The position numbers were made by a program, and so were the translations under genes. Positions 18,071-26,923 of a stretch of 64,000 nucleotides of DNA are shown one piece after another. This DNA comes from Trebonia sp963795335. Its GTDB lineage: Bacteria > Actinomycetota > Actinomycetes > Streptosporangiales > Streptosporangiaceae. The DNA lies in the NCBI GenBank assembly GCA_963795335.1, contig CAWCHI010000010.1:434001-498000 (forward strand), given 5' to 3'. The notes below the pieces were generated by a model. It did not search any database. It was given only the letters and a program-made list of their open reading frames with translations, and had not been told where the DNA came from. The number at the start of each line of letters is the position of its first letter. Position 1 is the first letter of the stretch.

Positions 18071-19613
18071 TTACGCGCTGGGAAGTCGCCCGGCCGCCGT
18101 CTCCGCCGCGATCGCGATGAGCGCCCGCACCGCCGCGCCGGTACCGCCCTTGGGCGTGTAACCGAACGGGCCCTTCTCGTTGAAGGCCGGGCCCGCGATG
18201 TCCAGGTGCGCCCAGGCCACACCGTCCGGCACGAACTCCTTGAGGAACAGGCCCGCGATCAGCATGCCGCCCGCCGCGGTCCGACGAGACGTTGATCAGG
18301 TCGGCGACGGTGGAGTCGAGCCCCTTGCGCAGCTCCTCCGGGAACGGCATCGCCCAGGCGGGCTCGCCCGCCTCCCGCATGATCGCGGCGACATCACGCG
18401 GCGACCTCGTCCGAGGAGCCCATGACCCCGGCCGTGCGGTTGCCCAGCGCGACCGTGCGCCGCGCCGGTGAGGGTGGCGACGTCCACGATCAGCACCGGG
18501 TCGTCCTCGGCGGACCGTGACGATCCCGTCGGCCAGCACCAGCCGGCCCTCGGCGTCGGTGTTGATCACCTCGACCGTCTTGCCGCCGTAGATCCGGATG
18601 ATGTCGGACGGGCGCTGCGCGGCGCCGCCCGGCATGTTCTCCGCGGCGCACAGGTAGCCGACCACGTTGACCGGCAGCGCGCAGGTCGGCGACGGCGACG
18701 GTGGCCGCGAGCACCGCGGCGGCGCCGCTCATGTCGCACTTCATCGTCTCCATGGACTTCGGCGGCTTCAGCGAGAGGCCGCCCGAGTCGAACGTGATGC
18801 CCTTGCCGACGAACGCGACCGTCTGCGTCGCCTCGGGGTGCGTGTAGGACAGCCGGACGAGCCGCGGCGGCCGGGTCGACCCCTGGCCGACGCCGATCAG
18901 GCCGCCGTAGCCGGCCTCGGCGCAGCGCCGTCTCGTCCAGCACCTCGACCGCGATGCCCGCCTCGGCCGCGACCCGCTCCGCCTCGGCCGCCAGCCCGGC
19001 GGGCGGCAGGTCGAGCGGCGAGGTGTTGACCAGGTCGCGCACCAGGTTCACGGCCTTGGCGATGACCTCGCCGCGCCGCACCGCGTCGGCGTTGCCGTCG
19101 CTGGTGAGCACCGTGACCGCCAGGTCGGCGGCCGGCGTCGACCGGTAGCGGCGGAAGCAGTAGGCCCCGAGCAGCGCACCGGTGGTCACCGCCTCCGCCT
19201 CGCGCCGGGGTGAGCGCGGGCAGCGCGAGCGTGACAGCCTGTGCCGCCGGCGGCATCGTCACTGGCCGGCCGTCTTCCGGCCCGCCGCTGCGCGCAGCGC
19301 GGCCCCGGCGGCCCGGCGCAGCCGCTCGGCGTCGTACGGCGTCGCCGTCGGCGGGGCGCTCGCCCAGCCCCACCGCGAGCACCAGGGTGGCCGGCAGCTT
19401 CCCGCCGCCGGGGATCTTGCTGATTTCCTCGAGTTCGCCGGTGGCGCCGAGCGCGGCAGCGCGCTCGGCGAGGGTACCGCCGAGCGCCTCGTCGACTCCG
19501 GCGAGACCGGGTGCGGCGGCCGGGCCGGCTGGGGTCTGCAAACCCCGATGACAAGGACGTCGGCCTCGGCCGTCTCCGGCGCCGACTCGCTGGTTGCAAT
19601 GGAGACTGTCACG
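18071..19613 (-). CDS. pepA: leucyl aminopeptidase (M17), frameshifted
   Basis: Zinc/manganese aminopeptidase releasing N-terminal residues from peptides. Seen: an N-terminal domain with LVIGVCRP and LVLAVGLGE, the linker KAVNLVRDLVNTSPLDLPP, GLIGVGQG-like region partly lost to frameshift, the MGYLCAAENMPGGAAQRPSD region and the family signature NTDAEGRLVLAD with its metal ligands, then the C-terminal domain with GLFLKEFVPDG and AWAHLDIAGPAF. At least five indels disrupt it, including a 13-base near-duplication around 18380-18405. The GTG at 19613 begins the recognisable N terminus. It heads the pepA-lpdA-sucB unit. Confidence 0.8.
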
Positions 19614-19683
19614 AAGCCGAGCTTATTGCACCCCGACGTGAGCGGCTCGCGCCCCCGGACCCCGGGCCGTGAGCTACGGCACA

Positions 19684-19797
19684 GTGCTGCTTGCGGGGGG
19701 ACGACCCCCCTGCGCCCCCTGGTCACGGAAGGGCTTCGCAGTGCTGCTTGCGGGGGACGACCCCCCTGCACCCCCCCGGTCACGGAGGGGCTTCGCC
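19684..19797. repeat. 57-bp tandem repeat, two copies
   Basis: Two consecutive units beginning AGTGCTGCTTGCGGGGG at 19684 and 19741, differing at only a few positions and each ending GGGCTTCGC. The units are full of G and C runs and lie between the pepA start and the end of the ABC-transporter operon. Confidence 0.8.
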
Positions 19798-19805
19798 CCT
19801 CCGTA
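19783..19805. terminator. Hairpin after ABC operon
   Basis: A perfect 10-bp stem (ACGGAGGGGC / GCCCCTCCGT) with a 3-base loop, overlapping the end of the 57-bp repeat. It could terminate the leftward ABC operon. No T-run is present. Confidence 0.5.
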
Positions 19806-19860
19806 GCCTGCCCTACGGGAGGACGCCGCCGAAGGCGCGGCGCCCTCCGCGCTGTGCCCG

Positions 19861-19980
19861 GGGGTTACGGCCCGGTGGCTGGGGTGGGAGCGGCGCTGGC
19901 GCGCCGCCACCGCTGTGGTTGCGGTTACGGCGTGGTGGCTGGGGTTGGAGCCGCGCTGGCGCGCGGCCTGCGCGCTGTGG
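19861..19980. repeat. 60-bp tandem repeat, two copies
   Basis: Units 19861-19920 and 19921-19980 are about 80% identical and exactly 60 bases apart (GGTTACGG, GGTGGCTGGGGT and GCGCTGGCGCGC occur in both at the same offset). They end four bases before the ABC ATPase stop codon. Confidence 0.7.
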
Positions 19981-19983
19981 CTG

Positions 19984-21171
19984 TCAGCGGGCGCTGGCGG
20001 CGGCCCGCGGCGTGCCGGCGTCGTCGTCGGTCTCCCCGGACAGGGCCGGGGCGGACGGGAACAGGTGGCAGCCCTCCGGGTCGAGCCGCAGCCCGGCCGC
20101 GTCGCCGCGGTCGGCCCGGTGCCGGGCGAAGACGCCGGTCAGCCGTCCGATGCCGGGCAGGTCGATCGCGTACTCGTAGCCCCGGCCGCGGAACGCGACG
20201 TCGGCCCCGGTCCCGGTCAGGTGCGGGGTCTCGTCCGCCGAGCGGAGCAGCTGGATGCCCGTGGGCCGGATCGCGAGCAGCCCGCTGCCGCCCGGCTGGA
20301 GGCCGGGCCCGCTCTCCCCGGCGCGGCCGCAGCGCGGGCAGCCGCACGCCGTCGCGCCGCCGCACCGGCGCCGACGGTGAGCTCGAAGGTGCCGTCGCCG
20401 CCATGACCGGCCACGGTGACCGGCAGCTCGCCCGCGAGCCCGGTGAAGCGGGCGACGAACGGGGTCGCCGGGTGCTGGTAGACCTCCTCCGGCCGAGCCC
20501 GTCTGCACCAGCACGCCCTCTTCGAGCACCCCGATCGTGGTCGGCCAGCGCGAACGCCTCAGCCTGGTCGTGGGTGATGTAGACGGTGGTCGCGCCGGAC
20601 TGCGCGGACCAGGGAGGAGATCTCCACCCGCATCCGCTCGCGCAGGTCGGCGTCGAGGTTGGACAGCGGCTCGTCGCACAGGATCAGGCCGGTGTCGGCG
20701 ATCAGCGCCCGGGCCAGCGCGACCCGCTGCTGCTGGCCGCCGGACAGCTCGTTGGGGTAGCGGCGGGCGAGCTCGTCCAGCCCGACCCGGGCGAGCGTCC
20801 CCCGGGCGCGGGCGCGGCACTCCGCCCGCGGCAAGCCGCCGTCGCCGCAGCGCGAACGCCACGTTGTCGAGCACCGTCAGGTGCGGCCACAGGGCGTAGT
20901 CCTGGAACACCATGGACAGGTCGCGCTGTTCGGGCGGCACGTGCGCCGCGGCCGTCGGCGACCACCTGCGCGCCGATGGACGATGCGTGCCGCGGTCGAC
21001 GCGCTCGATCCCGGCCAGGCAGCGCAGCAGGGTCGTCTTGCCCGAGCCGGAGGGTCCGAGCAGGACCAGGAAGGTGCCGGGGGCCACGTCGAGCGAGACC
21101 GACTTCAGCGCAGGCACCGCGGCGCCGGGATAGGTCTTGGTGAGTGCTGTGACCGCGATCGGTTCAGCCAC
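19984..21171 (-). CDS. ABC transporter ATP-binding protein (iron/phosphonate/spermidine type), frameshifted
   Basis: ATPase subunit of the importer encoded just upstream. Seen: Walker A GPSGSGKTTLLRCLAGIE, Q-loop VFQDYALWPH, signature NELSGGQQQRVALARALI, Walker B LILCDEPLSNLDAD, the switch region YITHDQAEA in a shifted frame, and a C-terminal TOBE-like domain (LLAIRPTGIQLL and RLTGVFARH). Several indels near 20350, 20500, 20610, 20840 and 20960 break the frame. Its start overlaps the permease stop by 8 bases, which indicates translational coupling. Confidence 0.8.
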   Translation of the reverse strand: MAEPIAVTALTKTYPGAAVPALKSVSLDVAPGTFLVLLGPSGSGKTTLLRCLAGIERVDRGTHRPSARRWSPTAAAHVPPEQRDLSMVFQDYALWPHLTVLDNVAFALRRRRLAAGGVPRPRPGDARPGRAGRARPPLPQRAVRRPAAAGRAGPGADRRHRPDPVRRAAVQPRRRPARADAGGDLLPGPRSPARPPSTSPTTRLRRSRWPTTIGVLEEGVLVQTGSAGGGLPAPGDPVRRPLHRARGRAAGHRGRSWRRRHLRAHRRRRCGGATACGCPRCGRAGESGPGLQPGGSGLLAIRPTGIQLLRSADETPHLTGTGADVAFRGRGYEYAIDLPGIGRLTGVFARHRADRGDAAGLRLDPEGCHLFPSAPALSGETDDDAGTPRAAASAR

Positions 21172-22978
21172 GGACGGTCCCTCCTATGCGGCGCCACCCC
21201 GCCGGCGCGAGCAGGCGGTACGCGCCGAGCGCGACGCCGACCACTGCGAAGGCGATGAACGAGGCGAGCACGGCCTGCGCCATGCCGATGCCGAAGTGAT
21301 AGTTGGACAGGTTGTCCTCGATCGAGATCGACGCCGGAGGGGACCCGGGCGCGTACAGCAGCTGGGACAGCGGCAGCTCGAGGAATACGCCGCAGAACGT
21401 GTAGAGCCACGCCATCACCAGTGGCCGCGATACGACCGGGAGCACGCCGCGGGCCCAGGCGACGACCGGGCCCGCCCCGTGGGCGCGGCCGGCGTCGCGC
21501 AGCGACGCTTGCAGCTGGGACACCGGGCCGACCAGGACCCGGGCGTTGGTCGGCAAAGATGACGCGATGTACGCGATCACCAGCAGCTGCACGGTCTGGT
21601 ACAGGTCGATGTGCAGGCTGGCCATGACCGGCAGGTTGTAGGCGAAGATGTAGCCGGCGCCGAACACTACGCCGGGCAGCGCGACCGAGGCGAGCAGCAG
21701 GAAGTCCATCGCCCCGGTGGCGGCGGTGCGCCGCTGCGAGAGCAGGCGCGCGGCGATGAACCCGAGGAACACGGTGACGGTCGCGGTGATCAGCCCGTAG
21801 ACCATGGACCGCTCGAGCGGGCCGAGCAGCCCGGCTTGCGACAGCAGGGCCCGGTAGTTCGCCAGCGTGAGGGTGAACGAGCTGCCGTAGTCACCGAGCA
21901 GTGACCCGGACACCGCCCCGAACGCCGGGATGCCCAGCATCAGCAGGAAGAACGCGGCGAGGAAGGCCGTGGTGCCGATGGCCTCCCCCCGGGTCAGCCG
22001 CCGCCGCACCGCTTGCCGCGTCCGGCCCGACAAGATGGCGTATGACCGCCCGCGCAGCGCGCGGGCCTGGAGGAACAGCGGCACCGAGACCGCCAGCACC
22101 AGCAGCCAGCTCATCCCGGCCGCGAGCGGGAACGACGGCGGGAAGTTGCCGATCGCGGCATACAGGGCGTAGGTCGCGAGCGTGAAGTTCGAGTTGTAGG
22201 CGAGGGTCGCGGCGACGCCGAAGTCGGAGATCGACTCGGCGAACCCGATGGCGAGGGCCGACATCAGTGCCGGGGCCAGGATCGGGATGATCAGCCGCAG
22301 CGCCTGCCAGCGGTTCGCGCCGTGCACCCGGGCGGCGTCCTCGAACTCCTGGCCCAGGCCGCCCAGGGCGGCGCTGACGGCCAGGTACGAGAACGGCACG
22401 CAGCGCAGGCCGAGCAGCAGCACGACCCCGAACGGGCCCATGATCGCGCTGGTCGCCCAGGGCCAGTCCAGGCCGATCCGGTACATGACCCCGTCCTGCT
22501 GGACCAGCCGCTCCCAGCCGGTGGCCGGCAGCCACGACGGCAGCAGCAGGGCCAGCCACATGCCGCCGGAGACCCAGCGGCGCCCGGGCATCGTGGTGCG
22601 GGCGGCCAGCCAGGCGATGGGGAAGCCGAAACCGAGCCCGATGACGGCGGCGAGCGCGGACACCCACAGCGAGTTGACGATCGCGACCGCGGTCGACCCG
22701 GTCAGCGCCTGGTGCAGGTAGGTGAGCGTGAACCACTGCGAGCCCTGGTCGAACAGGCGGGGCGAGACGCACAGCACCAGGAAGGCCAGGCAGGGCAGCA
22801 GGATGATGGCGCACAGGATCAGCCAGAAGACCGGCAGGCCGAGCGCGGTCAGGCGTAGCCCGCCCGGCCTGCCGGCCGGCGCGGAGCGCCGGCCGGGCCA
22901 GGGGGCTACGGGGGGGCGGGCAGCCCCCCCGTGCGCGGGGGGGTCCAGGGGGGTCGTCCCCCCAGGAGTGACAGTCAC
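21164..22978 (-). CDS. ABC transporter permease, two fused permease domains
   Basis: A 604-residue intact permease of the FbpB/PhnU type, built from two binding-protein-dependent permease domains. Each domain has about six transmembrane segments and an EAA loop; the first loop region reads EFEDAARVHGANRWQALRLI and the second ASLRDAGRAHGAGPVVAWAR. The first 40 residues are proline/glycine-rich. The GTG start overlaps the last base of the binding-protein stop codon. It forms the membrane channel for the substrate delivered by the upstream lipoprotein. Confidence 0.88.
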   Translation of the reverse strand: MTVTPGGTTPLDPPAHGGAARPPVAPWPGRRSAPAGRPGGLRLTALGLPVFWLILCAIILLPCLAFLVLCVSPRLFDQGSQWFTLTYLHQALTGSTAVAIVNSLWVSALAAVIGLGFGFPIAWLAARTTMPGRRWVSGGMWLALLLPSWLPATGWERLVQQDGVMYRIGLDWPWATSAIMGPFGVVLLLGLRCVPFSYLAVSAALGGLGQEFEDAARVHGANRWQALRLIIPILAPALMSALAIGFAESISDFGVAATLAYNSNFTLATYALYAAIGNFPPSFPLAAGMSWLLVLAVSVPLFLQARALRGRSYAILSGRTRQAVRRRLTRGEAIGTTAFLAAFFLLMLGIPAFGAVSGSLLGDYGSSFTLTLANYRALLSQAGLLGPLERSMVYGLITATVTVFLGFIAARLLSQRRTAATGAMDFLLLASVALPGVVFGAGYIFAYNLPVMASLHIDLYQTVQLLVIAYIASSLPTNARVLVGPVSQLQASLRDAGRAHGAGPVVAWARGVLPVVSRPLVMAWLYTFCGVFLELPLSQLLYAPGSPPASISIEDNLSNYHFGIGMAQAVLASFIAFAVVGVALGAYRLLAPAGWRRIGGTVRG

Positions 22979-24105
22979 TAACGGACGATGTTCGAGTCGA
23001 ACCAGGTGTTGACGGTCGTCTCCTGGGTGCCCCAGGTGTAGGGGTTGACCGTCTGGGTCTTGACCGACGCGAGCGAGGGCAGCGACGGCAGCGGGCTGAC
23101 GCCGGTGAGGACCGGGTAGTACAGCGAGTCGCCGGTCGGGTCACCGGTCTGCATGACCTTCTGCCCGGCCGCCGACAGCACGAACGTGGCGAACTGCTTG
23201 GCCTCGGCCTGCACCTGCGGCGACGCCTTGGCGTCGATGCCGATCTGGGACGGCAGCAGGGTGGCCGGGTCCAGGTACTGCAGCCCGATGTTCTTGTCGG
23301 TGAACGTGGCGCCGATCGCCGCCGAGGACTGCACCAGCGCCAGGTTGATCTGCCCGTTGGTCAGCGCCTGCAGGGTCGGGCCGTTGGTCGGGTGGATGAC
23401 CAGGCCATTGGACTTCAGCGTGCTGAAGAACTTCTCGCCCGCCGGGACGCCGCCGAGGTAGTTCATCACGCCGGCGATCAGCGGGTAGGTCGGCCCGGAC
23501 TGGGACGGGTCGTTCATGCCGACCTGGCCCTTCCAGGCCGGGGACTCCAGGGCCTGGTAGGTGGTGGGCGGGTTCTTCACCTTCTGCTTGTTGTACGCGA
23601 GCATGCCCATCAGCGTGACGCCGGTCGGCACGTAGCTGGAGTCCTTCGGCTTCACCGAGGTGCCGAGCGAGTTGAAGGAGACGGACGGCTCCCAGCCCTT
23701 GAGCAGCAGGCCCTGGGTGTCGAGGCCGGCGAACGCCTCGTCGCCGTCCGCCCACAGCAGCCCCCACTTGGGGTTGTTCTTGGACGCTTCGATCTGGGTC
23801 AGCAGCGGGCCGGTCGAGTTGTCGTCGAGCTGCACCGGGATGCCGGTGGCCTTGGTGAAGGCCTTGGTCATGGCCGAGTCGTAACCCTGGGCCGAGTAGA
23901 CCACCAGCGGCACGGTGCCAGACGCGGCGGCCGAGCCGGACGCGGCGGCGGTGCCGGCCGCGGAGGCCGCGGCGGTCGAGGAGGCGGCGGCCGCCGACGA
24001 CGACGAGCTCGACGAGCAGCCGGCCACCGCCAGCACCGACAGTGCCACGGCGCCAGCGGTGCCGGCGAGCAGGCGCACCCGGGTGCGCTGGAGAGTGCGG
24101 TTCAT
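22978..24105 (-). CDS. ABC transporter substrate-binding lipoprotein (iron(III)/2-aminoethylphosphonate type)
   Basis: An extracytoplasmic binding protein of about 375 residues. The start at 24105 gives a lipoprotein signal: RTRVRLLAGTAGAVALSVLA followed by the lipobox VAGC and a serine/alanine-rich linker. The mature protein has the type-2 periplasmic fold typical of Fbp/PhnS proteins: PLVVYSAQGYDSAMTKAF, GIPVQLDDNSTGPLLTQIEA, KWGLLWADGDEAFAGL, WKGQVGMNDPSQSGPTYPLI and INLALVQSSAAIGATF. The ligand could be ferric iron, aminoethylphosphonate or thiamine-like; sequence alone does not settle it. First gene of the importer operon. Confidence 0.85.
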   Translation of the reverse strand: MNRTLQRTRVRLLAGTAGAVALSVLAVAGCSSSSSSSAAAASSTAAASAAGTAAASGSAAASGTVPLVVYSAQGYDSAMTKAFTKATGIPVQLDDNSTGPLLTQIEASKNNPKWGLLWADGDEAFAGLDTQGLLLKGWEPSVSFNSLGTSVKPKDSSYVPTGVTLMGMLAYNKQKVKNPPTTYQALESPAWKGQVGMNDPSQSGPTYPLIAGVMNYLGGVPAGEKFFSTLKSNGLVIHPTNGPTLQALTNGQINLALVQSSAAIGATFTDKNIGLQYLDPATLLPSQIGIDAKASPQVQAEAKQFATFVLSAAGQKVMQTGDPTGDSLYYPVLTGVSPLPSLPSLASVKTQTVNPYTWGTQETTVNTWFDSNIVR

Positions 24106-24268
24106 GGTGCCGAGTGTGCGCAACCCGGGCAGAGCGGAGATGTCGGGAAGCTGACCGTGAGATGAACCGATTGTCACAAAATAGACATAACACCGGTGAT
24201 TTATTAGACCTAACGGCTGTTACAATGACCTCATGGGCAGAGGGAAGACAGAGGAAGCGGCCGGGGCG
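24106..24268 (-). promoter_or_regulatory. AT-rich promoter region of the ABC operon
   Basis: This short interval has an island of A/T-rich sequence (about 24170-24230: CACAAAATAGACATAACACC and TTATTAGACCTAACGG) that stands out from the GC-rich surroundings and precedes the binding-protein gene. Half of an IdeR/DtxR-like box (ACCTAA) is visible, but no full palindrome. Confidence 0.35.
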
Positions 24269-24850
24269 TCACGTCCCTTCCGCCTCCTCGGCGTACACCC
24301 GGGCGGCGTACGCCTCGAGCGTCTGCTCGCACTTGGCCAGGAAGTCCTCGCAGGCGGCGCGGCCGCTGGCGCCGAACGCGTCCCGCTCGGTGATCTTGGC
24401 GAACCAGTTCTTGAGCTTGACCAGGTCGACCTCGTTCTCCTCGAGTTCGGCGTAGGTGAAGTGGTGCTGGTCATACTCCTTCTGCACCTGCCCGAGGAAG
24501 TCCTCGCACTTGTCGACGATCTCCTCGTACTCGTCGTTGCGGGCGGCCTGGAACGAGGCGCGCACCTCGGCCTCGCCCGCCAGCACCGCGCACGACAGCA
24601 GCACCGCCGTCCCGGTCATGTCGGTGATCTCGCGCCGCAGCTTGCGCAGCGCCCGCTCGTTCGCGGTCGACGCGGGCAGCGCTGCAACCGAGTTCTGCAG
24701 GTAGATGGCGCCGAGCGACTTCACCCGGCGCCACACGGCCGCCCGCAGCCGGGTCGGTTCCGGCGGCACCCGGTAGACAAGCAGCAGCCAGCCCGCCCCG
24801 GCCCCCTCAGCACCCGCGGTCCCGTCGGCCCGGTCCTGGTCAGTCGTCAC
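24269..24850 (-). CDS. ChrB N-terminal-domain protein
   Basis: A 193-residue protein matching the N-terminal domain of ChrB: WLLLVYRVPPEPTRLRAAVW, RVKSLGAIYLQNSVAALPAS, then a helical region rich in Glu/Lys (NDEYEEIVDKCEDFLGQVQK, FTYAELEENEVDLVKLKNW). ChrB proteins act in chromate resistance as regulators; N-terminal-only forms are frequent in actinobacteria beside COG4280 membrane proteins, as here (divergent, 68 bases apart). Its direct role is not known. It is on the same strand as, and upstream of, the ABC operon. Confidence 0.7.
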   Translation of the reverse strand: MTTDQDRADGTAGAEGAGAGWLLLVYRVPPEPTRLRAAVWRRVKSLGAIYLQNSVAALPASTANERALRKLRREITDMTGTAVLLSCAVLAGEAEVRASFQAARNDEYEEIVDKCEDFLGQVQKEYDQHHFTYAELEENEVDLVKLKNWFAKITERDAFGASGRAACEDFLAKCEQTLEAYAARVYAEEAEGT

Positions 24851-24918
24851 CCTCTTATTGAACCGCCTTTTCCCGCCGCACCCGACCGGCTCGCCGCGGA
24901 CCCAGCCCAGGAGACCCC

Positions 24919-25686
24919 GTGAATGCCCTCCCGTTGATCCTCACCGTCTTCGTCGCCTGCGTGGTGGAGGCGGTCGAGGCGCTCACCATCGTCCTTGCGA
25001 CCGGCATCACCCGGGAGTGGCGGTCGACCTTCCAGGGGATGGCGGCAGCGCTGGTCGTGCTGGCGATCATCACCGCCGCGGTGGGGCCCGCGATCAGCTA
25101 CCTGCCGCTGACCGCGCTGCGGGTCGTCGTCGGGGCCCTGCTGCTGGTCTTCGGCCTGCAGTGGCTGCGCAAGGCGGTGCTCCGCGCGACCGGCTTCAAG
25201 GCGCTGCACGACGAGGCGAGCGCCTACGCCCGCGAGGTGGCCGCCGCCCGGGAAGCTTCGGCCGAGCGACGGCGCGGTGTCAGCGACTGGTACTCCTTCA
25301 CCCTCGCCTTCAAGGGCGTGCTGCTTGAGGGCCTGGAGGTGGTGTTCATCGTCATCACCTTCGGCGAGAACCAGAGGAACGTCGGCGCCGCCGTGATCGG
25401 CGCGGCCGCCGCCATCATCGTGGTCACGGTGGCCGGCATCGCCGTCCGGGCCCCGCTGACCAAGGTCCCCGAGAACTGGATGAAGTTCTCCGTCGGGGTC
25501 ATGCTCACCAGCTTCGGCAGCTTCTGGGGCGCCGAGGGCGCGGGTGTCGCCTGGCCCGGCAACGACGCCGCCCTGCTGGTCCTCATCCCGGTGACGGCGC
25601 TGTTCGCCGGCGCCTGCATCTTCTGGCTGCGCTCGCGTCAGGTCGCCGCGACCGCGCCCGCTAAGGAAACGGAGGTTGTCGGCTGA
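24919..25686 (+). CDS. COG4280-type integral membrane protein
   Basis: A 255-residue membrane protein with six or seven helices arranged in two similar halves. Seen: VFVACVVEAVEALTIVLATG (first helix with the conserved E-x3-E), LRVVVGALLLVFGLQWLRKA, FTLAFKGVLLEGLEVVFIVI (the repeat of the E-x2-E motif) and FSVGVMLTSFGSFWGAEGAG. Paired acidic motifs in membrane helices suggest cation transport, as in the TMEM165/MntP-like proteins, but the substrate is not known. The GTG start follows AGGAGACCCC. The next gene overlaps its stop codon. Confidence 0.75.
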   Translation: MNALPLILTVFVACVVEAVEALTIVLATGITREWRSTFQGMAAALVVLAIITAAVGPAISYLPLTALRVVVGALLLVFGLQWLRKAVLRATGFKALHDEASAYAREVAAAREASAERRRGVSDWYSFTLAFKGVLLEGLEVVFIVITFGENQRNVGAAVIGAAAAIIVVTVAGIAVRAPLTKVPENWMKFSVGVMLTSFGSFWGAEGAGVAWPGNDAALLVLIPVTALFAGACIFWLRSRQVAATAPAKETEVVG

Positions 25687-25892
25687 TGAAGCAGCTCAGG
25701 TCATTCGGCGCGTTCTGGTACGACTTCATCGTCGGGGACGACTGGCAGGTCGCCGCCCTGGTGGCGGTGGCCCTGGGGCTGACCGCGGTCCTGGTCCACG
25801 TCGCCCGGGTGAACGTGTGGTGGCTGCTGCCGGCGATGGCGCTGGCCGCTCTCGCCTGGTCACTGCACCGCGCGACCGCCCGCCGCCGCTAA
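25686..25892 (+). CDS. small two-helix membrane protein
   Basis: A 68-residue protein: FGAFWYDFIVGDDWQVAALV, then two hydrophobic segments (VAALVAVALGLTAVLVHVA and WWLLPAMALAALAWSL) and an Arg-rich end. Its ATG overlaps the stop codon of the COG4280 gene (TGATG), so the two are translationally coupled and probably act together as a transporter and accessory subunit. Confidence 0.7.
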   Translation: MKQLRSFGAFWYDFIVGDDWQVAALVAVALGLTAVLVHVARVNVWWLLPAMALAALAWSLHRATARRR

Positions 25893-25992
25893 CCCCCGGT
25901 GCCGGGCGCGCGGGGCCAGCGCGCCGGCGCTGACTCAGGTCACCGCGATCAGGAACGGGGCGTGCCTGCGCCCGGCCGGCCGGGCGCAGCGC

Positions 25993-26715
25993 TCAGCGGC
26001 CGAGGTAGCGCACCGGCAGCCGGGTCTCGGCCGAGCCGCCCGTGCCGTCCGGCTCGACGCGGTAGCCGCCACCGCCGGCGTGGTCGGCCACCATCTCCTC
26101 CAGGTCGTCGTCGGCGTAGTGCGCGCCTACCCCGTCGTCGCAGGCCAGGCCGCCCGGCAGGGCACCCTCGGCGACCAGCCGGCGGTACAGCGGGCGCCGC
26201 TCGGCCTCGGAGTTGTAGTGCGGGCAGAACGACCCGGGCAGCATCGCGAGCCCGTCGGTGAACGGCCGCAGCCGGGCCCCGAAGGAGTCGGTCGTGCCGC
26301 CCTCGAACCAGCAGATGCCACCCGCCGACGAGCCCGCCAGCACGATGCCCGCCTGCCAGGCCTTGCGCAGGATCTGGTCGATCCCGTGGACCCGCCAGAC
26401 CGCGACCATGTTCGCGACCGAGCCGCCCCCGACGAAGATGATGTCCTGCGACAGCAGGAAGTCCTCCGGGTCGGCCACGTTCGGCATTGGGAACAGCGAC
26501 AGGTGGCGCACCTCGGCCGCCGAGTCCGCCAGCCGGTCGTAGAACCGCAGGTAATAGGCGGGGTCGTCGCCGACGGCCTGGTTCAGCACGCACAGCCGCG
26601 GTGCGGGCTTGCCGCTCAGCGCGATCGCGTGCTCGACGTGATAGGGAATGCCTGCCCGGGGCCGCAGCATGCCGCCCCCGATGGCGATCACGTGCCGCCG
26701 TCCGTCTGCCGCCAT
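25993..26715 (-). CDS. pepE: peptidase E (S51 family, aspartyl dipeptidase-like)
   Basis: A 240-residue serine peptidase of the S51 family. Seen: HVIAIGGGMLRPR, DIIFVGGGSVANMVAVWR, the nucleophile elbow GIVLAGSSAGGICWFEGG with the catalytic Ser, and LACDDGVGAHYADDDL. In Salmonella PepE the enzyme cleaves Asp-X dipeptides; here the family placement is clear but the exact substrate is not. The start at 26715 was chosen because the upstream 21 codons in the same frame are unlike the family. Confidence 0.82.
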   Translation of the reverse strand: MAADGRRHVIAIGGGMLRPRAGIPYHVEHAIALSGKPAPRLCVLNQAVGDDPAYYLRFYDRLADSAAEVRHLSLFPMPNVADPEDFLLSQDIIFVGGGSVANMVAVWRVHGIDQILRKAWQAGIVLAGSSAGGICWFEGGTTDSFGARLRPFTDGLAMLPGSFCPHYNSEAERRPLYRRLVAEGALPGGLACDDGVGAHYADDDLEEMVADHAGGGGYRVEPDGTGGSAETRLPVRYLGR

Positions 26716-26923
26716 GAGACGAGACCGTATCGGGTGCCGCGAACCACGGCAAACGATGCCCGGGGTGACTCCCCTCACAGCGGGGGGCTGCGAATATTAA
26801 ACGATTTACGCAGGTGAACTGGGGTGTCAGAAGGACATGGAAAAGGCCGTTCCGTATTTCCCGGCAAAGACGTACTATCGCGATAGGGACTACGCGACGT
26901 AGCGCAGGACGGCGGCGACGGCA

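Noticed and set aside
22900..22970. G-quadruplex or CRISPR-like array in the G-run region
   Set aside because: The G runs are irregular and lie in the N-terminal coding region of the permease; no evenly spaced repeats and no spacers were seen anywhere in the window.
24170..24230. IdeR/Fur box before the iron-type ABC operon
   Set aside because: Only a half-site (ACCTAA) is visible and the other half is missing.
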